Origin: Planctomycetota bacterium
GTDB taxonomy: Bacteria > Planctomycetota > Planctomycetia > Planctomycetales > Planctomycetaceae
Assembly: GCA_016872645.1 (NCBI GenBank)
Contig: VGZH01000058.1
Coordinates: 1 to 35,444, forward strand
Direction: 5' to 3'
DNA: 35,444 nt
Under the pieces are notes generated by a model. It was not told where the DNA came from and searched no databases. It was given only the letters and a program-made list of their open reading frames with translations. Position numbers and translations under genes: made by a program. Below are positions 23,197 to 30,422 of this stretch, one piece after another; the stretch's first letter is position 1; each line of letters begins with the position of its first letter.

Positions 23197-23206
23197 TCGG
23201 CCGGAA

Positions 23207-24172
23207 TCAATGATCTTTCCGGCAGGTCACTCGATAAATCCGTCCCGGCTGATCGTTCGCTTCATGCGAGAAGGTGGCCACGTACAAACTGTCTCCATGC
23301 GGCGTGAGATAGTACGGAACCAGATCGTGCGGCAGCAGACCGCTTAGATCCTCCCAATTCCCGTTCTGGAATTCGTTCCAGGTTTTGAAGCGGATGAATT
23401 TCATCTCGTCGCAGTTCGTCCGCTGGGAATACGTCGGACAGAAGTAGGACGTCACGTACCAGTATCCCTGATGGAACTCGACGTCATTGGGCACGAGTCC
23501 CGTCGTCTGCCAACTTCCGGCCACCGCGTCACGGCGTTTTTTGAAACTTGAATGGACGCGAAACTCGCGGCGCTCAAAGTTGTCCACCTCGACGATCTTA
23601 CCGGCGCTGGAACCAACCACATACAGCCTCTTGCCGACCACCGTCAGAGCACGCGAATAGCTGCCCAGGTGCTCGGACAGGTCGAGCCGACTTTCCTGAT
23701 CTCCGAATCCGCGAAAGCGAAACACTTCAGACTTGTTCGGATTGAGTGCGTACAACCAGCCGTCGGAGTCCACCACGATGTCATGTGGTCGATCCAGCTT
23801 CATCCCGGCCAGCACTGTCGCGCTCTTTTCGATCTGCCCGTCAGTCGGATCTCGAAACGAGAACAGCCGATGATTGGCGGTATCGGTGGCGTAGTACAAC
23901 TGGTCGCGGGCATTGAAGGCGACGGCGTGCGCGTCATCAAACATCGCCAGTGGTGATTCGCGAAACGTGGTGTCCCCTGCGCGACGAATGTGGAACCGCT
24001 TGCCAGTCGTAACGATTTCCAGTTGGTCGCGAATCAAAAGGTGCGTGCAACCTTGGAACGTGCCATCTTTCGGAGCATACTCAGCCACTTCCACGACCGG
24101 GCGGGAAGGCTCATCAACTGCGGCGACCGTGGCCGCGAACAGGCTGAGCCACACGGCGAGGATTTTAGCCAT
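23207..24172 (-). CDS. Exported NHL/SMP-30-like beta-propeller protein
   Basis: This is a 321-residue protein with a signal peptide at about 1-19 (MAKILAVWLSLFAATVAAV). Repeated propeller-blade motifs follow: AHAVAFNARDQLYYATDTANHRLFSF, then RPHDIVVDSDGWLYALNPN, then ALTVVGKRLYVVGSSAGKIVEV and PNDVEFHQGYWYVTSYF. This is an NHL-type or gluconolactonase-like fold with roughly five or six blades; catalytic residues could not be assigned. I chose the ATG at 24170-24172, with GAGGG upstream, because it starts the signal peptide. It is the last gene of a probable four-gene unit, 38 bases after the PhyH-like gene. Its stop is 10 bases from the stop of the converging HEAT-repeat gene. Confidence 0.82.
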   Translation of the reverse strand: MAKILAVWLSLFAATVAAVDEPSRPVVEVAEYAPKDGTFQGCTHLLIRDQLEIVTTGKRFHIRRAGDTTFRESPLAMFDDAHAVAFNARDQLYYATDTANHRLFSFRDPTDGQIEKSATVLAGMKLDRPHDIVVDSDGWLYALNPNKSEVFRFRGFGDQESRLDLSEHLGSYSRALTVVGKRLYVVGSSAGKIVEVDNFERREFRVHSSFKKRRDAVAGSWQTTGLVPNDVEFHQGYWYVTSYFCPTYSQRTNCDEMKFIRFKTWNEFQNGNWEDLSGLLPHDLVPYYLTPHGDSLYVATFSHEANDQPGRIYRVTCRKDH

Positions 24173-24210
24173 CACGTTTTCCCTCATTTTCAACCGTCCA
24201 TCTTCGTGAT

Positions 24211-25146
24211 CTATTGCCGAGCGATCCAGGGTGTTCCCAATGGCTGCGCGGCCTTTTGCTCGCCGTAGCTGCCACCCTTGGCACCCAGCGGATTCGTGCC
24301 GAAGAACCGAGGATCGTCAGCAAGGTCGGCCGCTGGTTGGTAACGGACGTCGACCGACAAGCGGACTCGGCTCAGCGGCGAGTGATTGTCGAGCGAACCG
24401 TGCATCGTGAAGCCACCGAAGATCATCGCGTCACCCGGTTGAAAGTGCGTGGTCAGCAGCCGCGTCTGCCGTGAGCGAGCGAATGCCAACGTGTCGGTCG
24501 TCGATGCCTGATACGCGATGTCTTGCGCGGCGGCGAACGCTCGGGGATCACCCGTCAGTCGCGCCGCACGCATCGGAGCGATCAAATCGTCGAAGCATTG
24601 TGAATGCTCGACAACTACGAGTGGTCCGTCGCAGATCGGAATCTCTCCCAGCGGCAGCCAGCAGGTGACAATCTGCGACGCACCTCCCGCGAAGAACGGG
24701 TAGTCGTAGTGCAGATTGGTCGCATTGCCGGCTGGCGCTGGCCGCAGAAAGAGATAATCGTGCGGCCGAGCCGGCGCATCGAACAACAGTCCCGTCAGTT
24801 CGCGCAGTCGAGGTCCATGCGTCACATGCCGCAGTGCGGCACCTTCGCTGACCGATTTCCAGAACGCTCCCAGATCGGGTGAGCGCTCGCGCCGACGGCT
24901 GGTGCCGGTCGCGATTCCAGCCTCGACCGGGGCCAGTATCTCGTCCATCTCCGCCAACCGAGCGAACACTTCGCGCCGCGCAGCCAAGACATCGTCCTGC
25001 GGCAGCACATCACGCAGCAGTACATAGCCGTTGTCCGCGAATGATCGCCGCAACAACTCCGGTTCGCTCAGGCACGATGTCGCCTCAACAAGCGGTCCCA
25101 GGAGTTCATCGGGGATCGTGTGCTGTTGTGTGATGCCGTCGAGCAT
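24211..25146 (-). CDS. Phytanoyl-CoA dioxygenase (PhyH)-family Fe(II)/2-oxoglutarate oxygenase
   Basis: This 311-residue protein is of the PhyH family, iron- and 2-oxoglutarate-dependent hydroxylases of small molecules. The iron triad is His146 and Asp148 (NLHYDYPF) and the distal His249 (FTMHGSLDNHSPLSRVRLS), with Arg260/262 placed to bind 2-oxoglutarate. RSFADNGYVLLRDVL near the start is typical. I chose the ATG at 25144-25146: it lies four bases after the short-chain dehydrogenase stop codon, and the longer frame overlaps that gene without similarity. No transmembrane segment or signal is seen, so it acts in the cytoplasm. The substrate is unknown, but coupling to a dehydrogenase and a VOC protein suggests a short catabolic route. 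Confidence 0.9.
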   Translation of the reverse strand: MLDGITQQHTIPDELLGPLVEATSCLSEPELLRRSFADNGYVLLRDVLPQDDVLAARREVFARLAEMDEILAPVEAGIATGTSRRRERSPDLGAFWKSVSEGAALRHVTHGPRLRELTGLLFDAPARPHDYLFLRPAPAGNATNLHYDYPFFAGGASQIVTCWLPLGEIPICDGPLVVVEHSQCFDDLIAPMRAARLTGDPRAFAAAQDIAYQASTTDTLAFARSRQTRLLTTHFQPGDAMIFGGFTMHGSLDNHSPLSRVRLSVDVRYQPAADLADDPRFFGTNPLGAKGGSYGEQKAAQPLGTPWIARQ

Positions 25147-25150
25147 CAGA

Positions 25151-25939
25151 TTACTCCGCAGTGATAGCGATGACGTTGGCCGCTCCACCGTCGATGGGGA
25201 TCGTACAGCCGGTGACATACGCAGCGGCATCGCTGGCCAGGAACACGACGACACCCGCCACATCATCGGGTTCACCCCAGCGACGCAACGGTACACGCTC
25301 CAGCACTTTGGCCGAGCGTTTCGCGTCGTTCTGCAACGCTTGAGTCATTGGCGTCCGAATCCAGCCGGGAGCCACCGCGTTGACGCGAATACCCTGCGCG
25401 CCCCACTCGGCCGCGAGATCTCGAGTCAGGGACACGACGCCCCCCTTCGTCATCGCGTAGATCGAACCGCCGCGTCCCAGTCCAACAATGCCGCCACCCA
25501 GGGCCGAGACGTTGATGATGCTGCCTCGCTGCTGAGCCAGCATCACTTTGCCAACCGCGCCCGCAACGTGGTAGCAGCCAACAAGATTCACGGCGAAGAC
25601 GTCGGTCAGGTCCTGTGGCTGATAATCGGTAGGCGTGCCGCGACGATGAATTCCCGCGTTGTTGACGAGGATGTCGATCTGGCCAAACCGATTGACGATG
25701 CTCTGTACGCAGGCTTCGACCTGATCTCTGTCTCGCGTGTCGCATGCCAGTCCCACGACATCTCGTCCGGTGTCACAAGCCAGTTGCTCCGCCGCGGCAA
25801 CGACTGACGCTGCTTGCAGATCGAGCAGCGCGATCTTCGCTCCGTGATCCGCCAACGCGCGGGCGATAGATGCTCCCAGTCCCTGCGCTCCGCCGGTGAC
25901 CAGTGCGACTCGTCCCGTCAAATCGAAGTGATTGGCCAT
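25151..25939 (-). CDS. Short-chain dehydrogenase/reductase (SDR)
   Basis: This is a 262-residue classical SDR. The cofactor motif TGGAQGLG is at 15-22, and Asp40 at the end of the second strand (ALLD) suggests NAD(H). NNAG is at 93-96. The catalytic residues are Ser145 (NVSALGGG), Tyr161 and Lys165 (YAMTK). The SDR hallmark VNAVAPGWIRTPM and a C-terminal VTGCTIPIDGG are present. It oxidises or reduces an alcohol/ketone in the cytoplasm; the substrate is not readable. It lies between the VOC gene (24-base gap) and the PhyH-like gene (4-base gap) and is probably co-transcribed with both. Confidence 0.95.
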   Translation of the reverse strand: MANHFDLTGRVALVTGGAQGLGASIARALADHGAKIALLDLQAASVVAAAEQLACDTGRDVVGLACDTRDRDQVEACVQSIVNRFGQIDILVNNAGIHRRGTPTDYQPQDLTDVFAVNLVGCYHVAGAVGKVMLAQQRGSIINVSALGGGIVGLGRGGSIYAMTKGGVVSLTRDLAAEWGAQGIRVNAVAPGWIRTPMTQALQNDAKRSAKVLERVPLRRWGEPDDVAGVVVFLASDAAAYVTGCTIPIDGGAANVIAITAE

Positions 25940-25963
25940 GTGGAATCGCTTTAGAACAATGGG

Positions 25964-26449
25964 TCAAGGACATCGCGGTGGCTGAAACAGTTCCAGGGTG
26001 TAACCGTCGGGATCGTAGAAGTAGACCACCAGTCCTCCGGCGTTCGGGCCGGCGGTGATTGTGACCGGCTCCGACTTGAAGCGGACCCCCTTAGCGATCA
26101 GATCAGCATGGCACGCGGGCAGATCGTCGACCGTGAGACACAAATGACTGTTCCCCGGCCGATTCGTCGCGGTCTCGGCAGGCGAACCGGAGTGATTCAT
26201 GTATTGCACGACTTCCAGCGACTGTGAGCTTTCGGGGGAGACTTTGAACGAGGCGACGTTCAGCACGACTCCGGGATAACCCGTTTGCAACGCGACATAG
26301 TCGTTGTCGACGTGCGGCCGTCGGCGATGCAGCGTCAGGCCCAACAGGTCGCGATAAAAGGCGATCGAACGCTCGATGTCGGCGACCGTCAAACCGAGAT
26401 GATGCAGATCACCCAGCCGCCAGCCGGATGATGCATTTGCCTGGGCCAT
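25964..26449 (-). CDS. VOC-superfamily (glyoxalase/dioxygenase-like) protein
   Basis: This is a 161-residue protein with two beta-alpha-beta-beta-beta modules. The likely metal ligands are all present: His17 (HHLGLTVAD), Glu79 (LEVVQYMN), His102 (NSHLCLTVDDL) and Glu153 (TLELFQPP). This H-E-H-E pattern is that of glyoxalase I-type or related lyases/dioxygenases. DIERSIAFYRDLLGL and YDPDGYTLEL are standard VOC signatures. AGGAG lies six bases before the ATG. It is the first gene of the VOC-SDR-PhyH-propeller unit. The reaction is unknown. Confidence 0.9.
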   Translation of the reverse strand: MAQANASSGWRLGDLHHLGLTVADIERSIAFYRDLLGLTLHRRRPHVDNDYVALQTGYPGVVLNVASFKVSPESSQSLEVVQYMNHSGSPAETATNRPGNSHLCLTVDDLPACHADLIAKGVRFKSEPVTITAGPNAGGLVVYFYDPDGYTLELFQPPRCP

Positions 26450-26509
26450 GTTGTGCTCCTGAAGTCACTCGGTTCTTGCTCATATTTCATCGGCGTATTT
26501 CAAGCAAAC

Positions 26510-26573
26510 TAGCACGACGCGCAAGCGAGTGATACCCAGGCTGATAGAAACCCCTCGCTTGCGCGTCGGGCTA
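26510..26573. repeat. REP-like inverted repeat (family 5, copy 1)
   Basis: Arms of 20 bp (TAGCACGACGCGCAAGCGAG and its partner TAGCCCGACGCGC, then AAGCGAG) match at 19 positions around a 24-base centre. The right end supplies the TAG stop codon (26571-26573) of the gamma-glutamyltransferase gene. A second member is at 35193-35251. It occupies most of the gap before the VOC gene. Confidence 0.8.
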
Positions 26574-28223
26574 AAATGCAGCGGCGTGACGTCCGGAACG
26601 TATGTCACCGGCCGCCTCGAATTCACCGGAAGTATTGATGCGAATCGCGCTGGGTGCCCACAACGCTCCGGATGATGGTTGGACTTTGTGTCCCAATCGC
26701 TCCAGCGTTTGGATAGTTGCGGGCGGTGCATCGGCGTGGATCAGCAGACTGCCCAGCACGGGAGCAGTCTGGCGGAACGAACCGACATGATGATTAGTGC
26801 CGAACCGCACGGCTTTCATCGACTCGGCCGCCGACAGGCCAAACTCGATGTGATTCAGCACGGCTTGCAAGCCCGCCTGATCCTGACCATCTCCACCGGC
26901 CACACTGACGGCTAATACCGGCTTCGCATCTTTGAGGACCAGCGTCGGTGTCAAAGTAATGCGTGGCCGCTTGCCAGGCGCGATGCAATTGGGATGTCCC
27001 TCCCAAGTGTTGAAACTTTGCAGTCGAGTCCCCAACCAGATGCCGGTCTCACCCGCCTGCACACCGCTCCAGCCGCTTGGAGTCGCCACGACGACGTTGC
27101 CCCAGCCATCGGCCGTGGCGCAGGTTGTCGTGTCGTGAATGGGGCCACCCAGTCCTTTTCGATTTTCGAGGTCGGGCAACAACGCTTTGCCTCGGCGCGG
27201 ATCACCCGGACGCTGTTCGAGCGAAGCACGCTCACGGTCAATCAACGCCCGACGCAGGCTGGCGTACTCTTTTGCCAACAGCGTTTCGATCGGCACATCC
27301 ACGAATAGCGGGTCGGCGTAGTACACATCGCGATCGGCCAGAGCCAACTTCATCGCTTCGAGTGTGACGTGAATTGTCTCTGGCTGGTTATGTCCCAATG
27401 CGGCGAGATCGAAGCCCTCCAGCAACCGGAGCGTTTGCAGCAAGTACGCCCCTTGAGTCCAAGTTCCGCATTTGCAAACCGTGTGACCCCGGTAATCCAC
27501 GGAGAGCGGTTCCTCGACGCGTGTCACATGCGTGGCGAGGTCTTCGTAGCAGATCAAGCCGTCGTGCTGTTCGCACCACTTGGCCAACTCACGAGCAAGC
27601 GGTCCGCGATAGAAATAGTCGCTCGCCAAACGGAGGCCACGACTCCGATCAGCGCCACCCGAAGCTTCGGCGGCAATCATCCGGCGCAGCGATCGGGCCA
27701 GCAGCGGATGCCATTCCACCTCTGCGCGGTCAAGCAGTTTCAACGTCGGTTCTGCGACATCGGCTAGTCGCAGAGTTCCGTATCGATCAAGCAGCGTCAC
27801 GATCGCATCAAATGCCGCTGGCACGGCGGCTGACTGCAATCCTGTTGCCGGAATCCCTCCGAGCTTCACAAAATGTTCGCGCGTTGCCAGTCGCGGAGCA
27901 GTCCCTTGTCCCGAGAGCACTTCGACCACTTTTCGCCGAGCATCGTAAACGAGAATCGGTACCTCACCGCCGAAGCAGAAGCCCCCCGAATCGGTGACGC
28001 TCAACGCGAGAATCGTTGCCGCCGCGGAGTCCGCCGCATTGCCCCCCCGTTTCAGAATCTCGATCCCGGCGGCAACCGCTTCCGCACCCCCGGCACTCAC
28101 GGCCCCTTGACGGCCGGTCGCCTCAGACCCCGGCAACGAATCTGCCGCGTCCAATGGCGATCCCCAAACGATGATCGCGCTGACCAGGCATCTCCAAATC
28201 CAGGTTTGCAATTGGCGAAACAT
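26571..28223 (-). CDS. Gamma-glutamyltransferase family protein, exported
   Basis: This 550-residue protein is of the GGT family, N-terminal nucleophile hydrolases that self-cleave and transfer or hydrolyse gamma-glutamyl groups such as those of glutathione. A signal peptide is present (about 1-27, cleavage near LDAAD). GAVSAGGAEAVAAGIEILKRGGNAADSAAA is the family N-terminal region. The processing site and nucleophile are in HDTTTCATAD, with Thr365 as predicted new N-terminus. PGKRPRITLTPTLVL and VAGGDGQDQ replace the usual PGKRPLSSMSPTIV and GGSRI, marking a divergent subfamily. GGAGGG lies seven bases before the ATG. The stop codon comes from a repeat element. Upstream is the Spy-like gene's terminator. 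Confidence 0.88.
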   Translation of the reverse strand: MFRQLQTWIWRCLVSAIIVWGSPLDAADSLPGSEATGRQGAVSAGGAEAVAAGIEILKRGGNAADSAAATILALSVTDSGGFCFGGEVPILVYDARRKVVEVLSGQGTAPRLATREHFVKLGGIPATGLQSAAVPAAFDAIVTLLDRYGTLRLADVAEPTLKLLDRAEVEWHPLLARSLRRMIAAEASGGADRSRGLRLASDYFYRGPLARELAKWCEQHDGLICYEDLATHVTRVEEPLSVDYRGHTVCKCGTWTQGAYLLQTLRLLEGFDLAALGHNQPETIHVTLEAMKLALADRDVYYADPLFVDVPIETLLAKEYASLRRALIDRERASLEQRPGDPRRGKALLPDLENRKGLGGPIHDTTTCATADGWGNVVVATPSGWSGVQAGETGIWLGTRLQSFNTWEGHPNCIAPGKRPRITLTPTLVLKDAKPVLAVSVAGGDGQDQAGLQAVLNHIEFGLSAAESMKAVRFGTNHHVGSFRQTAPVLGSLLIHADAPPATIQTLERLGHKVQPSSGALWAPSAIRINTSGEFEAAGDIRSGRHAAAF

Positions 28224-28312
28224 GCGATGGCCCTCCGTCAGCCACGATACTTATCCTCCAAAAGACTTGCCAGCGCTTCGCCGTTGCACTCCATAAACAG
28301 CCAACTTGTCTT

Positions 28313-28352
28313 GCCAAAAAAACAAAGCATCCGCTCGACGTGCGGATGCTTT
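28313..28352 (-). terminator. Strong intrinsic terminator of the sigma-factor operon
   Basis: On the minus strand an 11-bp perfect stem (AAAGCATCCGC at 28324-28334, GCGGATGCTTT at 28342-28352, 7-base loop) is followed by GTTTTTTTGG. It lies about 40 bases beyond the stop of the Spy-like gene and ends that operon before the gamma-glutamyltransferase gene. Confidence 0.85.
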
Positions 28353-28392
28353 GCGAGACATTCGAACTGGTAATTGGCCGTCAACTGGACGA

Positions 28393-28914
28393 TCAGTCGA
28401 CCTTTTTCTTTTCCTTTGGCTTCTTGACTTCCGGACGTTTCGGCAATTTCGCTTTTTGCTCCTCGGACAAAAGCGGCCTCACCTTATCCAGAATCTCGTG
28501 ACGCAGAGTGACGATTTGTTTGTTGGTCTCGTCGTAGCGCTTTTGCTGTTCTTCGGACAACTTCATTGCCTCCTTGATCGCCTGAGCCAGCTCTTTGCCC
28601 TTCTTGCCATCTTTCTCTTTTTCGCGATGTTCCTTCATCACATCGAGACGGGCTTTCTTCTGCTCCTCAGTCATCACCTTGTCGAGCTTTTCGCGGAGTT
28701 CCTTCATCTTCGGAGCGTACTCTTTTTCGACCTCCGCGACCTTCGTCTTTTGTTCGTCGGTCAGCGTGATCTCCTTCGGCAGCTGGACGGCAGGTTGCTC
28801 CTTGCGAGTTGCCGTCGGACGGTTCTTCTTGGGCTTCGCGTCCTCAGCGAAGGCTGGCGCGATCAAGAACGCGGCGACGGCGAGCGACAGCAGGCATTTC
28901 CAAAACTTGGTCAT
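28393..28914 (-). CDS. Exported Spy/LTXXQ-like coiled-coil protein
   Basis: This is a 173-residue protein with a signal peptide (about 1-23, cleavage after AFA). An extended charged helical domain follows with LTDEQKTKVAEVEKEYAPKM and later LSEEQQKRYDETNKQ and LLSEEQKAKL. These are LTXXQ-type motifs as in the periplasmic chaperone Spy and the stress regulator CpxP. The C-terminus is very Lys/Pro-rich. I chose the ATG at 28912-28914 because AAGGAG lies eight bases upstream and it starts the signal peptide. It is the last gene of the sigma-factor operon, separated from the DUF1501 gene by an inverted repeat. A role in envelope stress sensing or chaperoning is inference from family and context. 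Confidence 0.8.
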   Translation of the reverse strand: MTKFWKCLLSLAVAAFLIAPAFAEDAKPKKNRPTATRKEQPAVQLPKEITLTDEQKTKVAEVEKEYAPKMKELREKLDKVMTEEQKKARLDVMKEHREKEKDGKKGKELAQAIKEAMKLSEEQQKRYDETNKQIVTLRHEILDKVRPLLSEEQKAKLPKRPEVKKPKEKKKVD

Positions 28915-28987
28915 GGCACATCTCCTTGAGACTGAACGGACATGAAAAACGCAGAGCCACTGGAGCAGCTCTGCGTGGGGAAGTTGC

Positions 28988-29043
28988 AGGTTGGGACTCT
29001 GTCCTAACCGTTTCTCATGCAGATCGGGACAGAGTCCCAACCT
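28988..29043. repeat. Perfect 17-bp inverted repeat between DUF1501 and Spy-like genes
   Basis: AGGTTGGGACTCTGTCC at 28988-29004 is repeated exactly inverted at 29027-29043. Each arm contains a small GGAC-tct-GTCC hairpin, as in REP doublets. It lies 16 bases beyond the DUF1501 stop codon and could attenuate transcription or protect the upstream mRNA. Confidence 0.75.
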
Positions 29044-29059
29044 ACTCCTACTCGATCGA

Positions 29060-30358
29060 CTACGCGAACAGTTCCGGGATCACGTTACCGTCGCGGACGA
29101 TCATGATTGGGCGACCGGTGTCGGTGTGGTATTCCTTCTTGTGGCTGATGCCCAGCGTATGGAACAGCGACGCGGCGACATCGTCCGGTGAGAAGCCCTT
29201 GCTGTCGGGCAGCGTCGCATCGGCGTTGCTCTTGCCGACCACTTGTCCGTTCTTGATGCCGCCACCTGCCATCAGCATGAACATGCAGCGCGGGTAGTGG
29301 TCGCGGCCGTTGCGAGTCGTGTTGATCTTCGGCGTGCGGCCAAACTCACCCGTGACGAACACGGTGGTCGTCTCCAGCAAGCCCTTCAATTGCAGACCTT
29401 GCAACAGGCCAGAGAGTCCACTGTCAAGCGGCGGGGACTTCTTCTTCAACTGATTCCAGTTGTCGTTGTGAGTGTCCCAGCCACCCAATTCGATGGTGAC
29501 GAACCGAGTGCCGGCTTCGACCAAGCGTGACGCTAGCAAACAGCTTTGATCGAACGGAGTTTCGCCAAACAGCTTTTGGAAGTTCGGTGATTCCTTGCTG
29601 ACATCAAACGCCTCACGCGATTTCGGCGATGTAATCATCGCGTGAGCCTGTTGGCCGAACTTATCGAGCCCCCTCACCAGCTGGTTGGTCTCTTCAAAGC
29701 CACGGAACGTCTTGTCGAGGTCGCTCAGCAGTGCTTGTCGCTTCTCGACCGCGTCGATCGTCAAGCCACCGGCAAGCTTCAGGCCGCGCACCGAAAATAT
29801 CGCACCCGGCTTGGGGGTGTCGCCGGTATTGAGCGGCGCGTACTGCACTCCGAGATAGCCGGTTTTCTGGCGGCTGCGGGGAATCGCGACGTTCGGAGGG
29901 ATGTTGCCGTTACCACCAAGTTCCTTCGCGACGATCGCGCTGTAGCCGGGATACTCCAGGGACGGCAGCGGGCGGTTGCCGGCGTTGACGTACTCGGTAC
30001 CGAGTTCGTGAGCGCCGAGTGTGTGAGTCACGCCGCGCAGAATTGTGAACAGGTGCATGTTCTGTGCGAGCTTTGGCAGGTGCTCGCTGATCTGGATGCC
30101 GGGGACTGCGGTGTCGATTGGATTGAACTCGCCACGGTATTCAGCTTTGGCTTCCGGCTTCAAATCGAACGTGTCCATGTGCGTCGGACCGCCGGTCAAA
30201 TTGATGAAGATGGCCGCGTTGGCGGTGGCCTTCGAGGCAACCTCGCCCGCCGATGCGAACTTCATGTAGTTCGCCAGCGTCAAGCCGGTGCCGCCGATCA
30301 CACCGGCCTTGAGGAAATCGCGTCGTCGCACACCGTTACAGGTTATTGTCGTGGGCAT
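29060..30358 (-). CDS. DUF1501 protein with Tat signal
   Basis: This is a 432-residue protein of the DUF1501 family, abundant in planctomycetes and related to the alkaline phosphatase/sulfatase fold. A Tat signal is at about residues 10-35 (VRRRDFLKAGVIGGTGLTLA). Probable metal-site segments are NLTGGPTHMDTFDLKP near the start, ELGGWDTHNDNW, GEFGRTPKIN and GRDHYPRCMFMLMAGGG. It ends RPIMIVRDGNVIPELF. I chose the ATG at 30356-30358, which has AAAGGAA upstream. It lies 64 bases after the DUF1549/DUF1553 gene, a pairing seen repeatedly in planctomycetes. The enzymatic activity is unknown. Confidence 0.93.
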   Translation of the reverse strand: MPTTITCNGVRRRDFLKAGVIGGTGLTLANYMKFASAGEVASKATANAAIFINLTGGPTHMDTFDLKPEAKAEYRGEFNPIDTAVPGIQISEHLPKLAQNMHLFTILRGVTHTLGAHELGTEYVNAGNRPLPSLEYPGYSAIVAKELGGNGNIPPNVAIPRSRQKTGYLGVQYAPLNTGDTPKPGAIFSVRGLKLAGGLTIDAVEKRQALLSDLDKTFRGFEETNQLVRGLDKFGQQAHAMITSPKSREAFDVSKESPNFQKLFGETPFDQSCLLASRLVEAGTRFVTIELGGWDTHNDNWNQLKKKSPPLDSGLSGLLQGLQLKGLLETTTVFVTGEFGRTPKINTTRNGRDHYPRCMFMLMAGGGIKNGQVVGKSNADATLPDSKGFSPDDVAASLFHTLGISHKKEYHTDTGRPIMIVRDGNVIPELFA

Positions 30359-30422
30359 AAAGGTGTTCCTTTCAAAGGGAATTTGAGGGTTCGCAGAATT
30401 TCGCTTAGTGAGCCGTAACAAT

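Noticed and set aside
23200-23223. GCCGGAA / TTCCGGC hairpin as terminator between convergent HEAT and propeller genes
   Set aside because: It overlaps the coding end of the propeller gene and has no T-run on either strand; it was too weak to list.
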